Positions 11,658 to 21,699 of a DNA stretch of 64,000 nucleotides are shown in pieces. The position numbers were made by a program, and so were the translations under genes. The notes below the pieces were generated by a model, which made no database searches, was not told where the DNA came from, and worked only from the letters and a program-made list of their open reading frames with translations. Positions within the stretch are counted from its first letter, which is position 1; each line of letters opens with the position of its first letter. The stretch covers positions 1,736,001 through 1,800,000 of the forward strand of contig CP114117.1 in the NCBI GenBank assembly GCA_029959195.1, written 5' to 3'. The DNA is from Dictyophora rubrovolvata. Its lineage: Eukaryota > Basidiomycota > Agaricomycetes > Phallales > Phallaceae.

Positions 11658-14600
11658 TCAAACGGTGTTGTTTGCTTCCTTAAAGTTTAACATGTGTGCT
11701 TCTACTACACGGTACAAGGATCTAGCGCCTTCTTCTTCCACCAAATTAGTATCATTCACAGAACGGTCTACAATACGGTCTATCTCTCCCGGAGACAGAG
11801 ATCCAGGGATAAGGTCCTGGTAAGATAGAATTGCCTCAGCCCCAATGGCTTTCTTTTCTTTGAGAGTGAACGGGAGAAAAGGTAAGATAGCTGTGATACG
11901 TGATACAAGGGGCGCCTGTCAACATCAATTAATCACTTGAAGAAAGAGTTGACAAAAAATCATACCCCCAAAACCTCGGATATTGATCTACGAATAGCAG
12001 TTGCTAATTGAATGTATTCATTGCGACTCGGCGGCCCATCCGGATGTTTCCATTGCTGAACATGCTCGGCGATGAGTTTCTGTCCGAGATTCGAAGTTGC
12101 GATCCAAATTACTTGACAAGTATCTGTATGCTTCTTTTGCTCCAAACTACAGCGACCTAATATTTTTGTTAATGCTTTGATTAGGTTTAAGGATGGACAG
12201 TAGAGTTTCACCGATATCCCATGGAAGAAGCAATGGATTCAAAGCTTTCGGATCATCCACCTTCTCAACATCCTAGGAGCAAACGTTGAATTAAATTCAA
12301 ACTCATGAAAAATTCACGTACATCAAGAACGACAACACAGCGACGACCTTGATTCTCTATGAGGAATTCCGCGAGATCCATATTTGGAGATGCCTAATAA
12401 CAATCTCAAAAGGTTTATACTGCTAAATCCTATGACCGGTGACCAACATACATCCTCAGCTCCCGTCGAAAGACACTGCCATAAATCATGCTGTGATCGG
12501 AGGGCCGTCATGTTGATCGTATGAATCGGCACATTTAAAAGTGATCCAACTGTTGTGTCGAATTATTTGGCGAAGTTGAATTTTTATTTTAATTGAAAAG
12601 AATTTGGAGGCGGACCTTTCTGGGCTAAGAAACTCTTCCCGTGACCGGAATCCCCACAAAGTAGAATGACTAAAGCATTTCGACTCTTTCTCTGTGAATG
12701 TAATCCTATGACACGATAGAATTCATCCAAAACACGGTCTTGGCCAATAATATCGAACCGTGCTTTCGCCAAAGGTGCAAACGATGTTTGTTCTAGGACT
12801 TCTAGAGTGGGTTTCGAATCTAAATCGAGCGATTGACGTGTGAGGAAGTATCTAAAACATGCATGAGTAAAGGATACATTTGGAGTTTACCACAAGGAAA
12901 AAAGTTATACTCCATGGCAGCATTCATATGTCCATTCGTCATTATCCCCGGACTGTCCTTTCCTTCCTCTTTGAACGCCCCGTGCAGTGAACCCTGGCTT
13001 TCACGTTGAGTCAGGACAGCGGGATCAGCCCCATACTTCAGCAATGTTTTAACAATTTCGGTCTTGTGCTTCAGATTCTCGTTGGACACTGTGAACTTGA
13101 GCAAATCTGTGCCCGAATCCGCCATTTCGTTCACAAAAGACTGTCCGGAAGCCAAGAGGTTTTCAACCATTTCTGGCTTATCTGAGGCTATAGCAAACAG
13201 CAATTGTGGCCGGTAGGAGGGATCTGAGGAATGTGAGCTAATTGAATTCTGAGACAGACGGCTAGTTGACGACAGCCGACTCGGATACTCTTGTGGCGAT
13301 AGATTCAGGGATTTCTTCGAACGAGAGGGTTGGAAAATATTCTGATGAGATGTATGTGGTGTGTCATTTGCTGGATCCTGATTAGAAATAAAAAATATTA
13401 ATCACCTGAACCTGAAGAGAGTTTTCTATTAAAGGAGTGTCCTAATTGACTTATCAGCAAAAATGGCTGCAAATCTCAGTACATTCATATACCGTTAATA
13501 TGGTGTCCTCTTGGGCATGATCGGAACACTCAGCAACCTGTAGTAACCTGGGGCTCGGACTGTCAACAAATTTGAGTTCATTGCTTTTCAGATTCTAGAC
13601 GACGATTGTCAAAGAGATTTCTATCATAAAGGGCGACAGACAGTTACTAGTAATGATACACTTTCCCTAATTTTTTGAGCGCGATGCTCCAAGGCTGTAC
13701 GAAATTCTGTTGGTCTGGGGGAAACGGCTCTTCCTTGGTATAAACCATTGACAGAGCTAGGTGATGTTGGGGGTTTACGACCATGTTCGGGATTCGGTTT
13801 CGGAGAACCGCCCAGTAATACTGAAAGTGTGATGCTCCCCGTTGATGAAATGCCATCATCGTCGGGTTCACTGTGAGCAGGTGGGAAGGAGGTCATATCA
13901 ATATTTAAACTGGCAGTGCGAGAAATCGATGCAGAATTCAAATCATCCTCAGCATCTGAGAGAACAATTGTTTGGGGTGAGTTAGTAGGTATATAACCAT
14001 TAGTTTTTGCCGGATTTGCAAAGACGAGTGGGGGTGTTGTCTGTATTAAACAATGTCAGAACAGTGTATAAAAAGAAGAACCAGACAGACTGGCATCATC
14101 ATCTTCTGAGCCTTGTGAGTACTGTGCTAACAAAGAGACCGGAGAAAGTGACTGAGATTGTCGAGAGTCTGTTTCAGGCTTATCAATAAACCTAGAGGTG
14201 GATTTAAGGACAAATTTACCTAACTGATCGGGTTCCTGAGACTTAATTATATTTGACTGAGGACTTAAGGCAGTCGCCTAAACAAAAAACATTAATGGGT
14301 CATAGGTCGTGAATTCAAACAAGTCCATTTACCAATCTCAGCGGCTTCAGCCAGCTCGGCGTTGATAATGCTTTAGGCTGTGATTCGGGTGTGTCGTTTG
14401 TCGCAAGGTTCCCATCATACGAAATGTCATCCGGACTTTCTTGCAGTTCCATAGATATCCCAACAGATAGATCGACGGATTCACTACCAACCGATGGTCT
14501 GTAAGTTAACGAAGACATTGCCGCAGATATCGACGGCTTGTCGTGTGTGCTTCCGACGTCGCTTTTGTCCATCTTGTGCTCCTGAGCCTCCTGCTGCCAC

Positions 14601-15435
14601 TTATATTCTTGATGTGGAGGTCTTAGAGTGTCAGTCCTTTGTCTAGTCTACACAAGGGTCAAATAGTTAGAGCCCCATTGAATTAATTTTGAGTCTTACC
14701 ATAACCTTTCCCTGCGCAGACTCAGTGATGACAGCATTTTGATTACCCTCACTCAAATTTTCGAGAGGGGACAAGGGAACAGGCTCTCGTTTAAGAGTCT
14801 GTTTAAGATCTTCCAAAACCAGCTTATGGGACACACGAACAGAACCAAATTGGTGAGGGATGGAAAGGGATAGCGGAGGTCCACGCAGTTGCTTACGACC
14901 CTTGTTGAAATTACTTGCGCCGGTTACGTCGGTAGCTCTGAGATCATTTGTTTGAGGAAAGTTAAGAGTCTGAACTTTGATAGTCATTACGGAATCGCGA
15001 ACATGAGGATCTTTTTCGTCGGAGGATGAGACACTGTTTTTAGGCGAACAACTACGACTCGGGCTTGGTGAAGCATGACGCAACGAAGGGGACCGTATAC
15101 AGTCGTCTTCATCGTCTAAATCCGACCCATATAGTGGGTGAATTTCGTCTTCACTTGAGGAATCGAAATCCACCGAAAAGCGCGATTGTAGGACGGGGTC
15201 ATTCCCACGTTGATATTCATTATGTTCGTCGTCATCGAAACTTGTAGATCCCGGCGAAATAGTTGTAGTGGGAATTTCGTGTAGAAAATTACATCTTTCG
15301 AAAAAGAAACAGTTTCCTTTGGCAAAAAAAGGACATGGTCGCGCTGGAGTCAAAGATGCATCACATTTCACACCACAGTTAGAACTAGGAGAGAAACCAA
15401 CTACTGACTGGGGGTTTTCCAAAGGGGATCCATGA
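11658..15435 (-). CDS. CCCH zinc finger / ankyrin / HSP100-like AAA+ ATPase
   Basis: One long spliced gene. Near the N-terminus is a CX7CX5CX3H finger (CPFFAKGNCFFFERCNFLH). A long Ser/Pro-rich disordered stretch follows, then ankyrin-like helices (PEMVENLLASG, EIVKTLLKYGAD). The C-terminal AAA+ module has Walker A GDSGHGKS, Walker B CVVVLDD followed by VEKV, sensor-1-like IWIATSNLGQ and a C-terminal APLVSRI segment, resembling the second ATPase domain of ClpB/HSP100 and human CLPB (ankyrin plus one AAA+). The second Walker B acidic residue reads Asp, not Glu. Introns at 14570-15420 and onward join in frame, which supports one gene. The start is unresolved: an acceptor at about 15436 suggests a further 5' exon. 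Function unknown; an RNA-linked unfoldase is only a guess. Confidence 0.78.
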
Positions 15436-15713
15436 CTAAAGATAATGACAACAACTAAACCACGCTATAGGCACGTTAACATCTTAAGCTGATGATGACC
15501 GGAGGTCCAAGTGCTGTTCTAGTGCTAATCGCCGAATACTATTCGAACGACGCGTACAGTAACCCGGGAGTAGCGTGCGAATTTGCATTCAGTCCTCACA
15601 ATTTTGAAGCCATTCGATCAATACATAATTAACAGAATCTATTTAATAATGGCGGAGGATAAATAGCTTTGCAGATATACAAACTCGAAATATGCGTGAG
15701 AGATAGTCCTTTT

Positions 15714-18012
15714 TCAGGGTAAATAGACCCTTGAGTATCCGTCAATGCTATTGCGAAGCAAGTTACATCAGTCGGGTCAAGTTCCTCATGAACTCAGTTG
15801 ACTCACTTTCTACGACAGCACGGACAAGAATGTTTAGAAGATGGTAAGCGTGAAGCCAAGTTTGCGCGACATTCTTCACACAGAGCAAGGCATCTTGGAT
15901 GACATATCAAAACACACTCTCCACCAAAATGAAAATGTTATCGAAACGAACCTGCACGGCCAACAAACAATTTCTCTTGGTTCGATGGTACATACGACAC
16001 AGTTTCGTCTTCTCTCGTCGTCCTCGCGGGCCGTGGGGTTATCTGACTTGAGTGATTTACGTTCTTCTAAAATACTGCGCCAGTCATCATCCAATTTAGG
16101 CCCCATTTGCCGGTATCTCCTGCGTGTTAGAGGGCTCGACGCTTCATTCCCAATATGTGCTAATAACACGGGAGCAATCGTTGAATCTGATATAGTTGAA
16201 AACAGCATTCTACCAGAGTCGCCATCAATATGATCTTCTAATGGTTCCACGGAGGACGAGCGAGACGAATGAACGCTCTCTTCTTGTCCAGCGTAATCTC
16301 CGTCGTCGTCACTTATATCGTCTCCCCTTAAAAATCGAGTATACAAATCAGGTTCTGCTTCGCTACGGACAAGTGGTTCGGCGGCCGGAACATTCAGCAT
16401 CTCCCTACCCAGTTTCTTTTGAAGGAGTAGAGCAAGGAAGTGATAAGAGACCTTTATACACCTCCATATACCCCACAAAAATCGCTCCCATTCGCGTATC
16501 CATGTTGTATCAACCCAACTATCAGCTTCGTGATTAAGGGGAACTCGGACGTGTTTTATTTCGTTTTGAAAACCGTGTCCACTTCCGTGCCGCATATCCA
16601 CAACCCCGCTTCTGTCTAATTCAAGCTCGGGGGCATTTACGTTGATGCCAGCTAATTCATTACCCAGACCAGCTGCACTGGTGGCATCTAAACTGGCAGT
16701 GCCTAGCCTCAGTAAAGCGACGGAAAAATCTTCATCCCAGCGAGGCAGAAACACTGGTGACGGACCGAAAAACGGCCGAGTGATTTGACCTTCCAATAAT
16801 ACTTGGGTGAGTATGTGAAGTGACAGTGTCAACAGAATAATGATAAGAAGGGCAGTCTCAAGGACCGATGAGACATAGTTTATTAGCGGGTAATGTGTGG
16901 ACGAAAAGAAGACCACATAATGAAAATGAAATAAATTCAGAAGACCGCAAATTGTAGTTGGAATTAGGCGTTGATTGGCCCATTTTTTGCGAATGGTAAC
17001 TGTCTGGATTAGAGTAAGCTGTTCGAGTGTCAGGAAATTGTCAAAGAAAGCTGGTAATGAACGCCGACCTGGAAAAGAGGGATAATGATAGTCACCAGAA
17101 CGTGCTTATCTGGTCGGGAGTGCGTCTCAGGAGATTTAACAACGTGCATTGTAGGGGATGAATATATATGCAATAAGAAAGCATAGGAAAACTAGGGCGT
17201 GTTACGAGGACCGCACCAATTTGAGTAGGATAAAAACTTACAAGGTTAAAAGGGGACGAGGGGTGTACCCTAAGCGAGCTTTGAGTTAAAATTACTGGTT
17301 CAAAGAGAATTGCAATGCGTAATTACCCTCCTTCAAGACCTCTCATTAGAGCTTCCATAGCAAGTGCGACACAGACCGACAGGAATGTCGCCCAACAAGC
17401 TTCCTTCATATTGGTTTTTGCCGACCATTCCCCCAACCCTTTCGACCATGAGATGGAAGGAAATAAATCACATGTTTCAAGAAGTATGACTGTAAGTAAC
17501 AGGAGAGATCTCCACAAGAGGTATATGGACGGTAGCCGGAACAATATACGAGTCAATGTCGAGTTGAAATCGACAGGTAATAGCAGAGAAACGAGAGATC
17601 GCAGAGTCGAATGTCTGGGCCTTGTGCCAGTGTAGCGACGTGCCAGTCGTCGCAATAGTGATTGTCGGGGGGGTACAACGATGTGTTGTATTCGATTAAG
17701 GAGAAGGGCCTTTCACACCAGAGGACGCAAAAAACATAAGCTGAAAACAAAGAAATGCAGATGAGTAGAAAAGGCACACACCATCAAAACGAGAGTTATG
17801 GCATAACCACTTGTAATAAAAGCCCACGGTCCAGGTATGATTGTGGCATAAGTGGTGGATTGACGAGTCGGGAGCGATACTTGTTGCGGTGCAGGGTAAT
17901 CAACACCAGTCGTCAAGGCGTCGTCTGCACGACGAAAGTGCTTAAAAAGCTTCGTTGGCGCAGATAATATCGTCTTCAAAGTAATCTGCGATATGTTGCT
18001 CGTCACAGACAT
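15714..18012 (-). CDS. Asi1/Asi3-like multispanning RING E3 ubiquitin ligase
   Basis: The C-terminus has a compact RING: NCVVC, CWPCR, CLAxCxECR, CPCCRR, ending IDGYSRVYLP. This matches the fungal Asi1/Asi3 family, inner-nuclear-membrane ligases that degrade mislocalised membrane proteins. Upstream exons encode several hydrophobic segments: FITSGYAITLVLM, IYLLWRSLLLLTVILL, CWATFLSVCVALAM and LETALLIIILLTLSLHI. That topology fits a multipass protein with a cytosolic or nucleoplasmic RING tail. The final exon is tiny: an intron separates CCRR from NIDGYSRVYLP. The start at 18012 is the first ATG after an upstream in-frame stop. The gene is divergent from PGS1 with 88 bp between start codons. 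Family assignment rests mainly on the RING and C-terminal tail. Confidence 0.8.
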
Positions 18013-18100
18013 AAACAAGCGAGCTGTTAATGGAATTGACGTGGTTGGGATGAATCGGGCGTCTAGTCACGTTTCCATTGTCTGCGGCAAGAGATCATAG

Positions 18101-19751
18101 ATGCTTGCCAGACGTCTTTTAGGGTCTTTACAACAGCCTCCCATCCCCGTTAATTCTAAGAATGTCGAGATTTTGCATTCCCCAAGCAAATTTTATACAA
18201 CCCTTCTGGTATGTTCGTTCATTCACGCAGGCTTTCAAACGTTCTCAACGACGCAGGAAATGATTGGACGCGCTCGACGGCGTATATACCTTTCGTCGCT
18301 TTACATTGGAGCATCTGAGTCGCTGTTAGTAAGTATTTTATTGTTTCCGGATAATTGGGGAAGTATTGAACACGTTAACGAGATAAGATAAAAAGTCTGA
18401 AAGATTCTCTTCTTTCTAACCCTCGTCTTCAAGTCCATATTCATCTGGATCTCCGAAGGTCCACCAGACCAGGACCAACATCGACCGCGTCTGTGCTGCT
18501 GCCATTAGTCTCCGAATTTCCAGGGCGTTGTTCGGTTTATCTTTTCAAATCACCTAAACTGAGGACACCTTTAAGCTACGTAGTCCCCAGACGTATAGAC
18601 GAGGTCTGGGGTACATGGCACGCCAAATCGTATATAGTTGACGATGATATTATTCTTTCTGGGTAGATATCATTTCTTTCCCTGTTGTTCAATGCACAAT
18701 AATCAATTTTTCCCCTCCTACTCCTAGTGCGAATTTGAATAAATCATATTTCACGAATAGACAGGACCGGTATCTTTTTTTCGCTTCGTCCCCGTTTCTT
18801 TCCGACTATGTAGTTGATTTCCTCACCTTGTTTTCCCAATTTTCTTATCGACTATACCCCCATAAAACGAATGCCACACCCATTTTCCACTGGCCAAATT
18901 CGAATGTAAACATGGAGAATCTAGGAAGCGCTGCTAGAGAACGCATATTAAATTTTCATTCCTCATGTCGGAAGAATACCCCTCAGGAAGCAGACACTGT
19001 TGTTTTTCCTGTGATTCAAGCTGGATATATGGGCGTTCGTCAAGAAGAAGACTGCCTCCGACGCTTATTCTTTCATCTCAACCAGCTTCCCGATGCGCCT
19101 TCTGCAGTTATCGACTTAACTAGTGGATACTTCGCCCTTCACAAATTATACCAGGATTTGCTTATCAATTCTCCAGTCAAAGCCCGCGTATTAGCTGCCA
19201 GCTGCAAGGTGAACTTTGCAAATCCTCCAACTAGTTTGTTTTTCATTGGACATTATAGGCAAATGGTTTCCTTGGATCAGAAGGTTTATCCGGCAGAGTT
19301 CCAGAAGGATATATCTTACTCTTGCGACACTTTTGGGAGCGTGTATTACAGGCCCACGGTTCAACCTCTACCAAAGTGGAGATTTCTGAGTGGGAAAAGA
19401 ACGGTTGGACTTATCATGCGAAAGGTGGGTTATCCCTAAGTATATCTTGATTTTTAATTTTCAAACGCATTATTTCAAGGGCTGTGGTATCGGTCACACA
19501 TTTCAAACCCCCCGGAGTTGACATTATTTGGATCCACAAATCTTAATTCACGATCTGCAGAGCTGGACACCGAATTATCGTTTTTGATGAGCACTAGTTC
19601 AGCCGATTTACGCGCTCAACTAGATGAAGAATTTCATCATCTTAAAAAGGATGCGCGCGTCCTACAAGAGAAGGATTGGGAAAACCCCAGTAGGCGCGTT
19701 AGAATTGGCACCCAAGTCTTAATTGCAAGTGGGTTGGGATATTTCTTTTGA
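18101..19751 (+). CDS. PGS1: CDP-diacylglycerol-glycerol-3-phosphate 3-phosphatidyltransferase
   Basis: Makes phosphatidylglycerophosphate, the committed step to cardiolipin in mitochondria. It is a phospholipase-D-superfamily enzyme with two HKD motifs: the first in WHAKSYIVDDD followed by SGANLNKSYFTNRQDRY, the second in YHAKGLWY followed by FGSTNLNSRSAELDTELSF. Both are completed by splicing (introns near 18660-18725 and 19420-19480). The N-terminus MLARRLLGSLQQPP could be a mitochondrial presequence. RARRRIYLSSLYIG is the usual family block before the catalytic region. The C-terminus ..VRIGTQVLIASGLGYFF ends in a stop at 19751. It converges on DTD1, whose stop is 33 bp away. Confidence 0.92.
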
Positions 19752-19784
19752 CAGGGTCATAGCGGGGGCACTAAGCGATAACTG

Positions 19785-20586
19785 TCATTCCGTTGGTACA
19801 CTCTCCGTCACATGCATTTTTCGGGAAGATGAGGACGAGGAATTGGAATCCAATATAATAGTAACTGGTCCATCATTTGTCAGAGACACGTTCATCATAG
19901 TCCCAAATTTGCCATCTAATGTTGAATATGTCCACAGAGTTAACCCCATCTATGGTGTACCATCAGCTAACGAATTTGCCCACCTTTGACACGACTGCTT
20001 TGGTATAACTCTCCTAGTTTGGTGAGGAATTTCGTGTAAATAATTTTAGAGGGTTCACCTCCCTAATATTATATGTGTGTGAGCCTGCAGTCTCATAATG
20101 TCGTATACACCATTCATCTCACCATAGCATTATGAAAGTCTGGCTTGTTTCCTTTGCTAGTATTTGCGAGAAGTGTGAACTGCGATACGCAAAGGATTTC
20201 ACCGTCGATATCTCTCACATTCTTCCGCCACCGGTTATCTTCTGAATCGAACAACCGCAAAGAGAGTCTAAATTAGTTTCTGCGTCGGTAAGAGTTATCG
20301 ACGACGAGAATAAGAGCCTGTCAATACATTTTGTTGGCAATGTACTCCGAGTCAGAGGGCCCATCATCTTGAATGGAGAATTATGCCACCATATAAATGT
20401 AGATAAAACTATTTGAGAGATCCCGCACCTTTACCAATGCCTACAAGCACAAGAAGACCTCGGGAGATGGAAGATACAATTTCACCATCCACTACCACAA
20501 TTCCAAATTCAAATTCTTCCAAAAGGAGCACTCAAATAATTACCGGTTACCGAAGCTGAGAGTACACGCTGTATCACCGCACGCAT
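19785..20586 (-). CDS. DTD1: D-aminoacyl-tRNA deacylase
   Basis: Hydrolyses D-aminoacyl-tRNAs (and mischarged Gly-tRNA) to protect translation. Exons spell MRAVIQRVLSASVT, VDGEIVSSISRGLLVLVGIG, DSEDNRWRKNVRDIDGEIL, the active-site SQFT (CVSQFTLLANTSKG), KPDFHNAM, and the C-terminal cross-subunit motif MNVSLTNDGPVTIILDS. The protein then has a short Ser-rich tail and stops at 19785. At least three introns are needed. A plus-strand open frame covering 19723-19989 is an antisense shadow of the last exon. The gene is divergent from the cyclophilin gene, with 92 bp between start codons. Confidence 0.9.
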
Positions 20587-20678
20587 TCCAGTGAATGGGT
20601 TAGTATCCGAAGCAGTGACTGCTACAAGACGCGTTTGTGACTCGTCCGCCGCAATTCTAACTGTTCCATCCTGGAATC

Positions 20679-21496
20679 ATGACCGGTAATGTCTTATTGG
20701 AGACCAGTCTTGGAAAGATAGAACTGGAATTATACTGGAACCACGCCCCCAAAGTAAGACTGTAGACGTTAATACCTAGGATTTTACCTGATAATGTAAA
20801 TTCAGACATGCAAGAACTTCTACGAACTAGTTTCGCGAGGATACTATAATGGCACCATATTCCATCGTATTATTCCCGTATGTCAGTGCGTCTTGTATTC
20901 GTAATGTTCTTCTATATCTATTCTCGTAGGACTTTATGGTTCAAGGTGGTGATCCTACTGGTACAGGTCGCGGAGGCACCAGTATTTATGGACAGCGATT
21001 GTAGGTGCTAACACCAACACTAAACATATACAGACTTCACTCACGCACATACATCTTTCAGTGAAGATGAAATTCATCCAGAGCTTCGCTTCGTAGGGGC
21101 AGGTAAAAGCTTTCTTCTCATTAGCCTCGCCCTCATATATTTATGGTTTCTTAGGTGTTCTTGCGATGGCCAATGCGGGCCCAAATACAAATGGTCTCGA
21201 ACATTAATTCAATCCAAATTCTGTAGACTCACGTTTTTTACCTTGGCCAGGATCACAATTCTTCCTTACTCTTGCGCCTACACCTTTTTTGGACAAGAAA
21301 CATACCATATTCGGTCGAGTTAAGTCTGGTATAAGAGTGCTACAGCGATTAGGAGCCGTGGCAACAGATAACCAAGATAGGCACGCCACGGTTTTAGCCT
21401 TCCTATCAAGCTCTTATTCATTAAACACTCTCTCGCAGACCGACAGAAGACATTAAAATACATGAAGCGACGACGGTGCTATTAGACAGCGAGTAA
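20679..21496 (+). CDS. PPIL1: Cyclophilin-type peptidyl-prolyl isomerase, PPIL1-like
   Basis: Single-domain cyclophilin of the PPIL1 type, which in other eukaryotes joins the spliceosome through SKIP. Reconstructed: [101 protein letters not shown]. The catalytic Arg in HRIIP and the Gln in VQGGDP are present. The protein continues [19 protein letters not shown] to a stop at 21496. The last intron (21381-21438) has a GC donor and AG acceptor; R|P TED joins only with that boundary. Several other introns have standard ends. Confidence 0.93.
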
Positions 21497-21699
21497 CAAA
21501 CGACATGTAATTTTCGTGGTATCGTTGTTGGAAGCCAGCGACTGACCTATCTCTTTATTAATATATGTATCACTACCGGAAGTAATTGATGATAAAAAAC
21601 ACGTCAAACGCTGATCTCTGCATGAGTTCCAATAAAAATTAATTTGATATAACATTCCGAAAGCCAGCGACACCAAAAAAAAAAGGTAAGAAAAGACCC

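Noticed and set aside
19723-19989. 88-codon plus-strand open frame after PGS1
   Set aside because: It is antisense to the last DTD1 exon (MNVSLTNDGPVT.. on the minus strand) and begins inside the PGS1 end.
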